DNA from: Inhella crocodyli
Lineage (GTDB): Bacteria; Pseudomonadota; Gammaproteobacteria; Burkholderiales; Burkholderiaceae_C
Assembly: GCF_004004565.1 (NCBI RefSeq)
Contig: NZ_SACM01000001.1
Coordinates: forward strand, 1-64,000
Reading direction: 5' to 3'
DNA: 64,000 nucleotides
The stretch's first letter is position 1; the number at the start of each line of letters is the position of its first letter. A program made the position numbers and the translations under genes. Below, one piece after another: positions 8,754 to 20,246 of the stretch. Below the pieces are notes generated by a model. The model saw nothing but the letters and a program-made list of their open reading frames with translations, ran no database searches and was not told where the DNA came from.

Positions 8754-9755
8754 ATGCCAGCTAAGGGCATGGGTGGTTTGGCGCCACCGGAAGATCATGA
8801 GTTTGATGAGGCGGTCGACGGTGAATTGCACTCGGTGATCGCTGAGGTGTCCGTCGGGTTGAATTTGCAAGGCGCGAGGCTCGACCAGTGCTTCACAGAG
8901 GATGCTCGTGCCCATTCCCGGGCCTATGTGCAGGACCTGATTGAGCAAGGCGCAGTCATGATTGACGGCGTCGTCTGTCGGCAGGCGTCCAAGCGAGTTC
9001 GGCTCGGTCAAGGGCTTCGCATCGAATGGCGGACGCCAGAGTCCGAGATGGCGTTTGTGCCAGAGCCGGTACCGCTCGATGTCGTGTTCGAGGACGAGAC
9101 CTTGATGGTGGTGAACAAGCCAGCTGGCTTGGTCGTGCATCCGGCCGCGGGCAACTGGCGCGGGACCTTGTTGAATGGGCTGCTGGCACATCACACGGCG
9201 GCGGCTCACTTGCCCCGAGCGGGGATCGTCCACCGCTTGGACAAGGACACTAGTGGTCTCATGGTCGTCGCGAAGACCTTGGGGGCGTGCCAAGCGCTTG
9301 TGAAGGCGATCGCAGCGCGAGAGGTTCAGCGAGAGTACTTGGCGCTTTGCCATGGGGCTTGGAAGACGGCCGAAGCCGTTGAATTGCCGATCGGTCGGGA
9401 TCCGCAGTCCCGCGTTCGCATGGCTGTGGTTCCAAACGGGCGCGCAGCACGCACGGATTTCACCCCGCTGGCAGTCAACGAGCGCTTCTCGCTGGTGCAT
9501 TGCAAACTGCACACCGGTCGCACGCATCAGATTCGCGTGCATGCAGCCAGCCGTAAACACCCGCTGGTGGCAGACGGTGTTTATGGCGGCGCGTCTGCGC
9601 TGGGCATGGGCCGGCAGGCACTGCATGCGACTCGTCTCGGATTCGCGCACCCTTCGACAAAGCGTGCCATGCAATGGCAGCAACCGCTGCCAATGGATAT
9701 GCAAGCGGCATGCGATTCACTTTGGCCCGACCGATTTACGGGCGAGTGGCCTTAG
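8754..9755 (+). CDS. rluD: 23S rRNA pseudouridine synthase RluD
   Basis: About 333 aa. The N-terminal S4 RNA-binding domain (ARLDQCFTEDARAHSRAYVQDLIEQG) is followed by the RluA-family catalytic domain with HRLDKDTSGLMV; the catalytic Asp is about residue 163 from this start. RluD modifies helix 69 of 23S rRNA. The start is not certain: ATG at 8754 and ATG at 8769 are both possible and neither has a well-spaced Shine-Dalgarno site. In most relatives the gene pgeF follows immediately; here it does not. Confidence 0.92.
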   Translation: MPAKGMGGLAPPEDHEFDEAVDGELHSVIAEVSVGLNLQGARLDQCFTEDARAHSRAYVQDLIEQGAVMIDGVVCRQASKRVRLGQGLRIEWRTPESEMAFVPEPVPLDVVFEDETLMVVNKPAGLVVHPAAGNWRGTLLNGLLAHHTAAAHLPRAGIVHRLDKDTSGLMVVAKTLGACQALVKAIAAREVQREYLALCHGAWKTAEAVELPIGRDPQSRVRMAVVPNGRAARTDFTPLAVNERFSLVHCKLHTGRTHQIRVHAASRKHPLVADGVYGGASALGMGRQALHATRLGFAHPSTKRAMQWQQPLPMDMQAACDSLWPDRFTGEWP

Positions 9756-9991
9756 GCAGTAGAATCACGGCCCATTTGGCGCACGGACGACCGATCGAGG
9801 TCGTGGCAAGAGCGCAGTGGTGGTTGGGCGCCGGTTGGCGCCCTGGGTTGGTCACCGTGGGCTTCGGCCCTCTTCGCGGTTAGGACGCGTCGCCGACGAA
9901 ATTGGCGATGTCGGTCTGTTTGGCCAAGATCCCCATGGCAGGGGCGGTCCAAAAGGGGTCGTCCCGCAGAGCAGAACGGTTGCGATCAAGG
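9756..9991 (+). promoter_or_regulatory. hairpin-rich leader/intergenic region before scpB
   Basis: There is a sigma-70-like minus-10 TAGAAT at about 9764-9769. Downstream are three compact hairpins: ACGACC/GGTCGT (9787-9792 with 9799-9804), GGGCGCC-GGTT-GGCGCCC (9826-9843) and GGGC-TTCG-GCCC (9859-9870). No convincing protein is encoded. Depending on where scpB really starts (TTG at 9902 or ATG at 9992), this is a structured 5' untranslated region or a separate small RNA. I do not recognise a known RNA family. Confidence 0.4.
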
Positions 9992-10780
9992 ATGCATGAG
10001 CTTGAGGCCAGGGCCATCGTGGAGGCTGCGTTGCTGACAGCGCAGCGGCCGCTGGCATTCAAAGAGTTGCAGACCTTGGTTGGCGAACGACTTGGGCGTG
10101 AAGAGCTCAAGGACGTGTTGGCCGCATTGGCAGAAGAGTGGCGGCAGCGAAAGAGCCTGGAGTTGGTCGAGTCGGCGATGGGGTGGCGATTCGCCACCCA
10201 GCCTGGTGTCAGAGCGCACTTGGAGCCGCTGCATGCAGAACGGCCGCAGCGGTATTCACGCGCTGTGATGGAGACCCTGGCCGTGATTGCGTACCGCCAG
10301 CCCGTCACTCGTGGCGACATCGAGGATATTCGCGGTGTGGTGATTGGTTCGCCGATCATCAAGCAGTTGGAGGATCGCGGTTGGATCGATTGCATCGGTC
10401 ATCGCGATGCGCCTGGGCGGCCCGCGCTGTATGCGACAACGCGCCAGTTTCTGGATGATCTGGGGTTGGCCTCTTTGTCCGAACTGCCGCCCTTAGAAGG
10501 GCCCGATGGCACGCCTGTGCTGCCGGATTTGCCTGCGCAGGCCAGCTTGCTTCCGCTTGCGGAGGTGGATTTGCTGGTTGCGGGAGATGTGGTCGATGCC
10601 GAAAGTCCCGAGCTACGGGCCGGCGTCGAGGAGGGATCCGCCGCGGCGGAGCCCACTGCGAGGCAGGAATCGGAGGCTGATGCAATGCAATCGAGTAGCA
10701 GCCCAAAACCCGGCGAGTACCCAGAGACAAACCCGCCCAATGGCGGCATCCATTTTCTTGACAAGTCGAGCGACGCATGA
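9992..10780 (+). CDS. scpB: segregation and condensation protein ScpB
   Basis: 262 aa from the ATG at 9992 ([15 protein letters not shown]), where the family similarity begins; the frame is open back to a TTG at 9902. The winged-helix core is clear ([23 protein letters not shown], then [25 protein letters not shown]), the signature ScpB motif for binding ScpA in the SMC-ScpAB chromosome organisation complex. The last 90 residues form an acidic, low-complexity tail. ATGA overlap with rluB. scpA is not adjacent, so it must lie elsewhere. Confidence 0.9.
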   Translation: MHELEARAIVEAALLTAQRPLAFKELQTLVGERLGREELKDVLAALAEEWRQRKSLELVESAMGWRFATQPGVRAHLEPLHAERPQRYSRAVMETLAVIAYRQPVTRGDIEDIRGVVIGSPIIKQLEDRGWIDCIGHRDAPGRPALYATTRQFLDDLGLASLSELPPLEGPDGTPVLPDLPAQASLLPLAEVDLLVAGDVVDAESPELRAGVEEGSAAAEPTARQESEADAMQSSSSPKPGEYPETNPPNGGIHFLDKSSDA

Positions 10781-12447
10781 CTGACGAAACCCAAGGACCG
10801 ACGAGCCCGGCGGACGACGACGCAACCAAGGCGCCGAAGCCCAAGCGTCGCACGCGCAAGGCGGTTGAGTCCGTGGACTCGGTGGTGCCGCCAACTGGCG
10901 ACGCACAACCCGCGCTAGACGAGGCGCCTGCGGCGCCTGCTCGCAAACGCACGCCACGCAAGCCCAAGGCGGCGGCGCCTGAGGAAATCCAGGGTGCCAC
11001 TCCGCTTGCGGAGGTCGGGCCGAGTTCCGAAGGTGTGACCTTGGTGGAGACGGGCGACGCGCGAGCCGACGACGAACCGGCTGCCCCATCTCACGCACCG
11101 AGCTTGGTTCTCGCCAGCGAATTGGCGGCCCAGGCGGTGGAGGCCCAGCTGAAGGGTTTGTTTGCGGAAGGTGATGCACCTGCTGCCGATGCAGCCACCC
11201 ATGCTGAGCAAGTGGCAGAGCCCGATCGGCGTGTCCTGGCGCCGGAGCCCGATGCGCCGAAGTTGCAAAAGGTGCTGGCCCAATCCGGGGTTGGATCGCG
11301 TCGCGATATTGAGGCTTGGATTGCTGATGGCAAGGTCGAGGTCAACGGCGAGCCTGCGCACATCGGGCAGCGCGTGGTGCACGGTGATCGAATCGCCATC
11401 AATGGCAAACCAGTCAAAGTTCGCATTGCGCCGCCGCTGCCTCGGATCTTGGCCTACCACAAGCCAGTCGGAGAGATCGTTACGTTCAACGATCCGGAGG
11501 GGCGCCCGACGGTTTTCCGTTCGTTGCCCAAGTTGCCCATGGGGAAGTGGCTGTCGGTCGGGCGGTTGGACATCAACACCGAGGGTTTGCTGCTTTTCAC
11601 GAACAGCGGTGACTTGGCCAACCAGCTCATGCATCCGCGATTCGGGGTGGAGCGCGAGTACGCGGTCCGCACGCTAGGGACGCTGGAAGACGAGCAGAAG
11701 GCCAAACTGTTGGCTGGGGTGGAAGTGGACGGTCAAACGGCCGCGTTCAAGAGCATCGAGGCTGCCGGCGGTGAGGGTGTGAACCGCTGGTATCGCGTCG
11801 TCATTACCGAGGGGCGCAACCGCGAAGTGCGCAAGTTGTTCGACACCGTGGGGCTCACGGTCAGTCGCTTGATCCGCGTGCGCTACGGCAACCTTGTTCT
11901 TCCCCTGGGGCTGAAGCGGGGCGTTTGGGTGGAGTTGTCGGGCTGGGACGTGAAGCAAATCCGTCGCTTGGCAGCACCGGCAGGCCAGGGATCGGCGCGC
12001 GACGAGGGGGGGCGCCAGCGCGACGGCAAGGTGCAGGAGCGAGGGCGCGACAAGGGGCGTGGTCCCCGGGGGGATGGTCTGCCTCGTCCGGAGCGTGACG
12101 ACCGGCCGCCGCGTCCAGAGCGTGGGGGCATGGCGCCGCGCCAGCCTCGACCGGAGGACGACGATGACTTCATGCCCAGGGACATCAATCCCTTGGAGCA
12201 GACCTTCGATCGGCGTTTTGCCAAGAACAAGGGGCGTGGCATTCCACAGGGCTTCGGACACGGCGCGAATTCGCCCTATGCGCGGCAGGAGCAGCAGCGG
12301 GGGGGCGGTCCTCGCGAACCCGACCCGCTGCAGACCTCCTTGGGCTATATCGGGGCTGACAGCTTCTTGCGTCGTGGCGGCGGCGGCGGTGGTGGAGGTG
12401 GTGGTGGTGGTGGTGGTGGTGGACGTGGCGGCAAACGTCGCCGTTGA
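10777..12447 (+). CDS. rluB: 23S rRNA pseudouridine synthase RluB, extended at both ends
   Basis: 556 aa, about twice the size of E. coli RluB. The core occupies about residues 160-400: an S4 domain ([20 protein letters not shown]) then the RsuA-family catalytic domain ([19 protein letters not shown] with the catalytic Asp, and [11 protein letters not shown]). The N-terminal 160 residues are Ala/Pro/Lys-rich and disordered-looking; the C-terminus is Arg/Gly/Pro/Asp-rich and ends in about 16 consecutive glycines plus RGGKRRR. The tails probably bind RNA, by analogy with RGG-type regions. Four-base overlap with scpB. Pseudouridylation target inferred as 23S rRNA helix 89 from the family. Confidence 0.88.
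   Translation: MTDETQGPTSPADDDATKAPKPKRRTRKAVESVDSVVPPTGDAQPALDEAPAAPARKRTPRKPKAAAPEEIQGATPLAEVGPSSEGVTLVETGDARADDEPAAPSHAPSLVLASELAAQAVEAQLKGLFAEGDAPAADAATHAEQVAEPDRRVLAPEPDAPKLQKVLAQSGVGSRRDIEAWIADGKVEVNGEPAHIGQRVVHGDRIAINGKPVKVRIAPPLPRILAYHKPVGEIVTFNDPEGRPTVFRSLPKLPMGKWLSVGRLDINTEGLLLFTNSGDLANQLMHPRFGVEREYAVRTLGTLEDEQKAKLLAGVEVDGQTAAFKSIEAAGGEGVNRWYRVVITEGRNREVRKLFDTVGLTVSRLIRVRYGNLVLPLGLKRGVWVELSGWDVKQIRRLAAPAGQGSARDEGGRQRDGKVQERGRDKGRGPRGDGLPRPERDDRPPRPERGGMAPRQPRPEDDDDFMPRDINPLEQTFDRRFAKNKGRGIPQGFGHGANSPYARQEQQRGGGPREPDPLQTSLGYIGADSFLRRGGGGGGGGGGGGGGGGRGGKRRR
12376..12423 (+). repeat. GGN codon run with (GGT)9 microsatellite in rluB
   Basis: Sixteen consecutive glycine codons, of which nine are a perfect GGT repeat (12394-12420). 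Trinucleotide slippage here would change the length of the RluB glycine tail without shifting the frame. Confidence 0.9.
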
Positions 12448-12494
12448 TTTCCATCTCAGCATCGGGGAAACCCGAGCTTTCGCCTTCTCGACAC

Positions 12495-12500
12495 TACAAT
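12495..12500 (+). promoter_or_regulatory. possible ndk promoter (minus-10 TACAAT)
   Basis: TACAAT in the 104-base rluB-ndk gap resembles a sigma-70 minus-10 box, 51 bases before the ndk ATG. No good minus-35 box is visible at the usual distance, so the call is tentative. Confidence 0.35.
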
Positions 12501-12551
12501 CGCGGGCTTTGCCCGATGCCCCCATGTGGGGCGCCAACCAGGAGAACTCAA

Positions 12552-12977
12552 ATGGCGCTCGAACGCACCCTCTCGATCATCAAACCCGATGCCGTGGCCA
12601 AGAACGTGATCGGCCAAATCCTGTCGCGCTTCGAAGGCGCCGGCCTGAAGATCGTGGCGGCCAAGCTCGTTCAACTCTCTCGCGCTGATGCCGAAGCGTT
12701 CTACGCCGTGCACAAGGCCCGTCCGTTTTTCAACGACTTGGTCAACTTCATGATCTCGGGTCCGGTCATGATCCAAGTGTTGGAAGGCGAAGGCGCCATC
12801 GCAAAGAACCGCGAACTGATGGGCGCAACCGACCCGAAGAAGGCCGAAAAGGGCACGATTCGCGCTGACTTTGCCGACAGCATCGATGCCAACGCTGTGC
12901 ACGGCTCCGACGCTCCGGAAACCGCCGCGGTTGAAGTGGCGTTCTTCTTCCCGGGCATGAACGTCTACGCGCGCTGA
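12552..12977 (+). CDS. ndk: nucleoside diphosphate kinase
   Basis: 141 aa, exact family size. It transfers the gamma phosphate of ATP to nucleoside diphosphates via a phospho-histidine. The active-site histidine lies in [12 protein letters not shown] and the N-terminal [12 protein letters not shown] is the NDK signature. A GGAGA site about 6 bases before ATG 12552 supports the start. Followed after 10 bases by rlmN; the ndk-rlmN-pilF-rodZ-ispG order is standard for this lineage. Confidence 0.97.
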   Translation: MALERTLSIIKPDAVAKNVIGQILSRFEGAGLKIVAAKLVQLSRADAEAFYAVHKARPFFNDLVNFMISGPVMIQVLEGEGAIAKNRELMGATDPKKAEKGTIRADFADSIDANAVHGSDAPETAAVEVAFFFPGMNVYAR

Positions 12978-12987
12978 AACGCCTGAC

Positions 12988-14115
12988 GTGACCGCAGACG
13001 CCACCAACCTGCTCGGGCTCGACCTCGACGGTCTGGTGGCGTTTTGCCAGCAGCTGGGCGAGAAGCGCTTCCGCGCCGTTCAGCTTTATCGATGGATTCA
13101 CCAGCGCGGGGTTGCTGATTTCGCGTTGATGACCGACTTGGCCAAGTCCCTGCGCGACAAGCTTTCTGGCGTCGCTGTGGTGGAGGGCCTGAAGGTGCTC
13201 ACCGAGCAGAGGTCGTCCGATGGGACGATCAAGTGGCTGTTCGACGTTGGGCAAGGCGATGCCGTTGAGGCCGTTTACATCCCCGAGGACGATCGCGCCA
13301 CCTTGTGCATCAGCTCCCAGGCGGGGTGCGCCGTGGGTTGCCGCTTTTGCTCCACCGGGCACCAGGGGTTCAGCCGCAACCTCCGCACCGCTGAAATCGT
13401 CGCGCAACTCTGGTTTGCCGAACACCTGCTGCGCAAAGAGCGAGGCAGCGACGACCGCGTCATCTCCAACGTCGTGATGATGGGCATGGGCGAGCCGCTG
13501 CAGAACTACGCGGCGTTGGTCCCCGCGCTCAAGACGTTCCTGGACGACCATGCGTACGGCCTCTCGCGTCGACGTGTGACCGTCTCGACCAGTGGGGTCG
13601 TGCCGATGATCGAGCGCTTGCGTGAAGACTGTCCAGTGGCGCTGGCGGTTTCGCTGCACGCTCCGACGGATCCGTTGCGCGATCAATTGGTGCCGCTGAA
13701 CAAGAAGTACCCCATCAAGGAGTTGCTCGCCGCTTGCAATGCCTACCTCAGTGCGGCGCCGCGTGACTTCATCACCTTCGAGTACTGCATGCTGGACGGG
13801 GTGAACGACAGCCCCGATCAGGCCCGTGAATTGGTGCAATTGGTCAAAGGCAAAGTGCCTTGCAAGATCAACCTGATTCCTTTCAACCCGTTCCCGGCCA
13901 GCGGCTTGCTTCGCAGCCCGCGAGAGCGCGTGACTGCCTTTGCCGATGTGCTGCTGCAGGCCGGCATCGTCACCACGGTGCGCAAGACACGCGGCGACGA
14001 CATCGATGCCGCCTGTGGCCAGTTGGCGGGCGAAGTGCAAGATCGCACGAACGCACCGCAGCGCATGACCCGCGCTCCGGTCCATGTCCATCGGCCGTCC
14101 AGGCCTTCGCATTGA
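12988..14115 (+). CDS. rlmN: dual-specificity 23S rRNA/tRNA adenine-C2 methyltransferase RlmN
   Basis: 375 aa radical SAM enzyme. The iron-sulphur cluster motif is Cys114-x3-Cys118-x2-Cys121 (CAVGCRFC), with GMGEPLQNY and the [11 protein letters not shown] region typical of RlmN. It methylates A2503 of 23S rRNA and A37 of some tRNAs, using a catalytic cysteine near the C-terminus ([12 protein letters not shown] and DIDAACGQL are the candidate regions). The start is GTG at 12988, eleven bases after the ndk stop. Confidence 0.95.
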   Translation: MTADATNLLGLDLDGLVAFCQQLGEKRFRAVQLYRWIHQRGVADFALMTDLAKSLRDKLSGVAVVEGLKVLTEQRSSDGTIKWLFDVGQGDAVEAVYIPEDDRATLCISSQAGCAVGCRFCSTGHQGFSRNLRTAEIVAQLWFAEHLLRKERGSDDRVISNVVMMGMGEPLQNYAALVPALKTFLDDHAYGLSRRRVTVSTSGVVPMIERLREDCPVALAVSLHAPTDPLRDQLVPLNKKYPIKELLAACNAYLSAAPRDFITFEYCMLDGVNDSPDQARELVQLVKGKVPCKINLIPFNPFPASGLLRSPRERVTAFADVLLQAGIVTTVRKTRGDDIDAACGQLAGEVQDRTNAPQRMTRAPVHVHRPSRPSH

Positions 14116-14139
14116 CCCATGCCCCTTTTGGAGTGCTCC

Positions 14140-14946
14140 ATGCGCTTGCGCCTTTCCCTGCTTTTGGTCATTGCGATGCTCGCGACCCTCGTCGGGTGCG
14201 TGCAGACCGGTGGTGCCAGTGGTGCTCGAGAGGTGCCCAAAACCGACATCGACAGCAGCGACTTGGAGCGCCGCGCGGCCATGCGCTTGGAGCTGGCGGC
14301 CGGTTACTTGGCTCGGGGGCAACATGCGGTGGCTTTGGACGAGGTCAAGCAGGCCCTGTCGCTGCGCCCCGATTCGAGGGAGGGGCTCAACTTGCGAGCC
14401 CTGGTGCTCGCTGCCATGGGCGAGCGCGCTGCAGCCGAGGAAGGCTTTCGGCGCACGCTCGCGCTTTACCCTCGCGACCCCGATACCTTGCACAACCAAG
14501 GCTGGTTCTATTGCCAACAAGGGCGATTCCAAACGGCGCAGGCCAGTTTTGCCGAGGCATTGACGCAATCGGAGAATCGCGCGCCCGCTCGCACGTGGTT
14601 GGCCAAGGGCGTGTGCGAGGGCATGGGGGCGCAATGGGCTGAAGCGCAACAGAGCCTGCAACGCGCGTTCGAGCTTGATCCGGGCAATCCGGCCGTCGCC
14701 TTCAACTTGGCCGAAGTTCTGCTGAAGAACGGGCAACTGGAGCGGGCCCAGTTTTACGTGGCGCGTGTGAACGCCCAACGGGAAACTGTGAATGCGCAGT
14801 CGCTATGGCTGGCAGCTCGCATCGAGCACCGGCGGGGCAACATGGCCGGCGCCACGGAGTGGGGGGAGCGACTGGTCCGTGAGTTCCCGCAGTCGAAGGA
14901 GGCCCTGTCCTATGGAGCACGCCGGTTCGACGAGGGTGGCGCATGA
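14140..14946 (+). CDS. pilF: type IV pilus biogenesis/stability lipoprotein PilF (PilW)
   Basis: 268 aa. The lipoprotein signal peptide ends in TLVGC; at least five TPR-like repeats follow (LARGQHAVALDEVKQALSLRP, then RDPDTLHNQGWFYCQQGRF). PilF is the outer-membrane pilotin needed for PilQ secretin assembly. I chose the ATG at 14140 because a TTGGAG site lies about six bases upstream; an in-frame ATG at 14119 without a site would add seven residues ahead of the signal peptide. ATGA overlap with the next gene. Confidence 0.9.
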   Translation: MRLRLSLLLVIAMLATLVGCVQTGGASGAREVPKTDIDSSDLERRAAMRLELAAGYLARGQHAVALDEVKQALSLRPDSREGLNLRALVLAAMGERAAAEEGFRRTLALYPRDPDTLHNQGWFYCQQGRFQTAQASFAEALTQSENRAPARTWLAKGVCEGMGAQWAEAQQSLQRAFELDPGNPAVAFNLAEVLLKNGQLERAQFYVARVNAQRETVNAQSLWLAARIEHRRGNMAGATEWGERLVREFPQSKEALSYGARRFDEGGA

Positions 14947-15833
14947 ACCCTGGTGCAAGCGGGGAGGGCGCAGGCGCCCAACTCAAGGCCGCGCGGGAAC
15001 AGCAAGGGCTGGACTTGGGCGTGTTGGCCGCGCAGTTGAAGGTGCCAGTGGCTCGGTTGGAGGCCTTGGAATCCGGCAACTGGTCAGCCTTGCCCGATGG
15101 CCCGTACGCGCGAGGCTTGGCCAAAGCGGTTTGCCGGGTGCTGCAGATCGATGCCGGTCCTCTGTTGCAGGCGATGCCGGGGACGGAGTCGAACGCGCTG
15201 GAGCGCGTGTCCTCAGGACTGAACCAGCCGTTTCGTGAAGATGGTGCTGTATCGACCTGGCCGAAATGGTTGGGTGTCGCGATTGTCTGCACGGCGGCGG
15301 TCTTCGCTGCCTTGATTTGGTGGTCACCGATCGCGGATTGGCAGCCCTGGCGTGCCGATCCGCAGGTCGTGGTGCCCATCGGGCAAGCCGTGCCTGAGGG
15401 AGCTGACTCCCGAACTGAAGTGCGCATGGCCCCCGCCACGTCGGCGTCTGCACCGTCCGCGGCACTGCCGGCTTCGACGGCCAGTGTCGTCACGCCCGTG
15501 CCGCGCCCGGAGACCGATCAGGCGGGCGGAACTTCGTCCACCGTGTCCGCAGGCGCATCCGTGCCGGCGCAAGGGCCAGAGCGCGCAGCGCCATCGGACG
15601 GTTCGTTGCGCATCGTGGCGCAGCAAGCCACTTGGCTCAGTGTGATCGACGGCCGTGGCCAGAGCTTGACGTCCCGGCTCGTGCCGGCTGGCGAGACGGT
15701 GCTCTTGGACCCCGTGGCGCCCGTGCGCTTGACGATTGGCAATGCCCCAGGCGTGCGCTTGGAGTGGCGGGGTCAAAGCCAAGATTTGAGTGCCTTTGCA
15801 CAAGTGCGCGTCGCGCGCCTGGAGTTGCGTTGA
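14943..15833 (+). CDS. rodZ: RodZ-like helix-turn-helix membrane protein
   Basis: 296 aa. It has an N-terminal HTH_25 domain ([23 protein letters not shown], then [13 protein letters not shown]), one transmembrane helix at about 107-125 ([19 protein letters not shown]), a long Pro/Ala/Ser-rich linker, and a C-terminal DUF4115 beta domain ([24 protein letters not shown]). This is the RodZ architecture, linking the MreB cytoskeleton to cell-wall elongation. It overlaps both neighbours (ATGA with pilF, TGATG with ispG). Confidence 0.85.
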   Translation: MNPGASGEGAGAQLKAAREQQGLDLGVLAAQLKVPVARLEALESGNWSALPDGPYARGLAKAVCRVLQIDAGPLLQAMPGTESNALERVSSGLNQPFREDGAVSTWPKWLGVAIVCTAAVFAALIWWSPIADWQPWRADPQVVVPIGQAVPEGADSRTEVRMAPATSASAPSAALPASTASVVTPVPRPETDQAGGTSSTVSAGASVPAQGPERAAPSDGSLRIVAQQATWLSVIDGRGQSLTSRLVPAGETVLLDPVAPVRLTIGNAPGVRLEWRGQSQDLSAFAQVRVARLELR

Positions 15834-17097
15834 TGGAATCCCTCAGCCCGATCTTGCCAACCGCCACGCCGGTGCGGCGGAGCCTGCAAGCCCGTGTCCG
15901 CTGGGGCGATCGGCTCGTCACCATCGGCGGCGATGCCCCGGTTCGCATCCAGTCGATGACCAACACCGACACGGTGGACGTGATTGAAACGGCCATCCAG
16001 GTCAAGGAACTCGCGGTGGCGGGGTCGGAACTGGTGCGCATCACGGTGAACACCCCTGAGGCGGCGGCTGCGGTGCCGCACATCCGTGAGCAACTCGACC
16101 GCATGGGCGTCGACGTGCCTTTGGTGGGGGACTTCCACTACAACGGACATCGCCTTCTGATGGATCACCCGGCCATGGCGTCGGCCCTGAGCAAGTACCG
16201 GATCAACCCGGGCAACGTGGGCAAAGGGGACAAGAAGGACAAGCAGTTCGCGCTGATGATTGAGGCGGCCCTTCGCCACGACGTGCCGGTGCGCATCGGC
16301 GTCAATTGGGGCAGCTTGGACCAAGAATTGCTCGCCGAACTGATGGACGAGAACGGCCGGCGTTCGGCCCCTTGGGACGCAAAAAGCGTGATGTACCAGG
16401 CCTTGGTCGATTCGGCCTTGGGGTCGGCGGCCTATGCCGTCGAATTGGGCATGGCGCCTGAGCAGGTCATCGTCAGCTGCAAGGTCAGTGGGGTCCAGGA
16501 CTTGATCGCGGTGTACCGGGAGCTCAATCGACGCACGAGGCACCCTTTGCACTTGGGGCTGACCGAGGCGGGCATGGGCACGAAGGGCACGGTCGCCAGC
16601 GCCACGGCCTTGGCCATCTTGTTGCAAGAGGGCATTGGCGACACGATTCGCGTCAGCCTGACGCCGCAGCCCGGTGAAGCCCGGACGCAGGAGGTGGTGG
16701 TTGCCTCGGAGATCTTGCAGTCCCTGGGGCAACGCACGTTCAATCCCAGCGTCACGGCCTGCCCGGGCTGTGGGCGCACCACCAGCACCACCTTCCAAGA
16801 ACTGGCCAAGCAAATCGATGACTTCCTGCGGGGTCAGATGCCCGTGTGGCGGGCCAAGTACCCTGGGGTGGAAGCGATGAAGGTGGCGGTGATGGGATGC
16901 ATCGTCAACGGGCCCGGCGAAAGCAAGCACGCCGATATCGGCATCAGCCTGCCGGGCACCGGGGAAGCCCCGGCGGCGCCGGTTTTCATCGACGGTGAGA
17001 AGGCCTTGACCCTACGAGGGGAAGGGATCGCCCGGGAGTTTCAAGTTCTCGTCGAGAACTACATCGAAAAGCGCTTTGGCAGCGCGGCGCAGAACGC

Positions 17098-17101
<4 letters not shown>
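15833..17101 (+). CDS. ispG: 4-hydroxy-3-methylbut-2-en-1-yl diphosphate synthase
   Basis: 422 aa. It makes HMBPP in the MEP isoprenoid pathway with a 4Fe-4S cluster. Diagnostic motifs: MTNTDTVDV near the N-terminus, and the cluster ligands in [11 protein letters not shown] and [19 protein letters not shown]. The start ATG overlaps the rodZ stop by one base; the frame is open further upstream only inside rodZ. Overlaps hisS by four bases. dxr, another MEP gene, is also in this window. Confidence 0.97.
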
Positions 17102-18402
<1,301 letters not shown>

Positions 18403-18441
18403 TGCCGCGCCTATTTTTCTCTTTCCGATAGCGAGCGCCGC

Positions 18442-19107
18442 ATGGCCACTTTGGACCTCGAAGAACAACAACAACTCGACAACCTGAAGGCCTTCTGGGC
18501 CAAGTGGGGCAACCTCATCACCGGGGTGCTCACGGTCATCGTTGTGGCTGCGGCGGGCTGGAACCTGTGGACCGAATGGCAGCGCCGCGAGGCCCAGGCG
18601 GCAGGTACCGCGTACGACGCTGTGGAAGCCGCCCTCCAAAAGAAAGACCTGAAGGCTGCGGGCGACCTGTTGGCCCAAATGCAAGCCGAGCACCCGCGCA
18701 CCACTTACACGACCCAGGCGGCTCTCGTGCTGGCTCAGGGGCATTTGGCCGCAGGCAAAGCCGAGGATGCCGGCAAGACGCTGGCGTGGGTGACCACCCA
18801 GGGCCAGCCGGCGCTTTTGCGCGATTTGGCCCAATTGCGTTTGTCTGGGGTGCACCTCGAAGCAGGCCGCTTCGCAGAAGCCGAGGCGGCCCTGGCGGCT
18901 GTCAAGGAGTCCGCTTACGCTGCGCTGGTGGCGGACCGCCGGGGCGATGCAGCCCAACTGCAAGGTAAGGTCGACGAGGCGCGTGCGCAGTACAAAAAGG
19001 CCTACTTGGCCATGACCGAGCAACAGGGCTACCGCCGTATCGTGGAAGCCAAGCTTATGGCCTTGGGTGTGGACCCGGCCACCTTGACGCCGGTGGAAGT
19101 GAAATGA
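18442..19107 (+). CDS. yfgM: YfgM-like tetratricopeptide membrane protein
   Basis: 221 aa. A cytoplasmic N-terminal segment is followed by one transmembrane helix (about residues 24-42, NLITGVLTVIVVAAAGWNLW) and a TPR-type periplasmic domain. YfgM associates with the SecYEG translocon and periplasmic chaperones in E. coli. The position between hisS and bamB is conserved. Its stop overlaps the bamB start (ATGATG). Confidence 0.87.
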   Translation: MATLDLEEQQQLDNLKAFWAKWGNLITGVLTVIVVAAAGWNLWTEWQRREAQAAGTAYDAVEAALQKKDLKAAGDLLAQMQAEHPRTTYTTQAALVLAQGHLAAGKAEDAGKTLAWVTTQGQPALLRDLAQLRLSGVHLEAGRFAEAEAALAAVKESAYAALVADRRGDAAQLQGKVDEARAQYKKAYLAMTEQQGYRRIVEAKLMALGVDPATLTPVEVK

Positions 19108-20234
19108 TGCACCGTGCTGCTGCGTCCGGCTTGCTGAGCCTGTCCGTCTTGCTGGGATTGAGCGCCTGCTCTTTGTTTGGCAGCGACGCCCCCAAGCCCA
19201 AGCCCTTGGCGCCCGTGGAAGCCACCATGGCTGGTCGCGTGGTGTGGACAGCGCGAATCGGGGCGGTTGACTTCCCGATGGCGGTGGCGACGGCGGGGGA
19301 GCGCTTCACCGTGGCCGACTCCAGCGGTGTCGTGACTGCCCTCCGGGCCAACGACGGGGCTGAGTTGTGGCGCACGTCGGTGGGTGAGAAGTTGAGTGCA
19401 GGGGTGGGCAGTGACGGTCGCTATGCCGCCGTCGTCACTCGAAACCAAGAATTGGTGGTGCTGGATGGCGGGCAGGTGATCTGGCGCAAGGCCTTGCCGT
19501 CGCCGGTGCACACCTCGCCCCTGGTGGCGGGCGAGCGCGTGTTCGTGCAGGGGGTGGACCGCGCCGTTCAAGCCTTCGACGTGCTCGATGGCCGGAAGCT
19601 TTGGGACATGCGCCGACCCGGCGATGCATTGTTGCTGGCCCATCCTGGCGCGCTATTGCCCTACAAGGACACCTTGGTGGTTGGGCAAGGCCCGCGTTTG
19701 GCCGGTGTTGACCCCCTGCGGGGCACTTTGCGTTGGGAGGTGAACTTGGCCAACCCGCGCGGTACCAACGAGGTTGAGCGGTTGGCCGACGTCGTGGGTC
19801 CTCTGGTGCGGGTGGGCGACTTCATTTGCGGCCGCGCTTTCCAATCGGCGGTGGGCTGTGTGAACGCCACCCGCGGCAACTTGGTGTGGAACCGCCAAAG
19901 TGCTGGGGCCGTGGGCGTGGGGGCTGACGCTGAGGCGGTGGTCGGCGTCGACGCTTTGAGCCGCATCAGTGCCTGGCGCACCACGAATGGCGAATCGCTG
20001 TGGACCTCCGAGGACTACCAGTACCGTCAGATGACGGCCCCCCTGATGCAGGGGAAAACGGCCGTTGTCGGGGACTTTGAAGGGGTGGTGCACTTCCTGG
20101 ACCGCAACACAGGCAAGCCGCAGTTGCGCGTGCAAGCCGGCAGCAGTCCGTTGGTGTCTCAGCCTGTGCTCTCTGGCAACACGATTCTCGTGGTCGCGAA
20201 AGACGGCGGCTTGCACGCCCTGAGGACCGAGTAA
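19104..20234 (+). CDS. bamB: outer membrane assembly lipoprotein BamB
   Basis: 376 aa. Lipobox LSAC near residue 21, then an eight-bladed beta-propeller of PQQ-like repeats (ANDGAELWRTSVGEKL, VLDGRKLWDMRR, NTGKPQLRVQAGSSPLVSQP). It is an accessory subunit of the Bam complex for outer-membrane protein insertion. The second ATG (19107) is equally possible. Downstream der begins 12 bases later. Confidence 0.94.
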   Translation: MMHRAAASGLLSLSVLLGLSACSLFGSDAPKPKPLAPVEATMAGRVVWTARIGAVDFPMAVATAGERFTVADSSGVVTALRANDGAELWRTSVGEKLSAGVGSDGRYAAVVTRNQELVVLDGGQVIWRKALPSPVHTSPLVAGERVFVQGVDRAVQAFDVLDGRKLWDMRRPGDALLLAHPGALLPYKDTLVVGQGPRLAGVDPLRGTLRWEVNLANPRGTNEVERLADVVGPLVRVGDFICGRAFQSAVGCVNATRGNLVWNRQSAGAVGVGADAEAVVGVDALSRISAWRTTNGESLWTSEDYQYRQMTAPLMQGKTAVVGDFEGVVHFLDRNTGKPQLRVQAGSSPLVSQPVLSGNTILVVAKDGGLHALRTE

Positions 20235-20246
20235 GGAGCCCGCCAC

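Noticed and set aside
9674-9883. Short frame across the rluD-scpB spacer as a possible remnant of pgeF
   Set aside because: Translation has no laccase-domain motif; the hairpins explain the interval better.
12059-12688. Frame overlapping the end of rluB and ndk
   Set aside because: Out of frame with both and rich in Val from the GGT repeat; a frame artefact.
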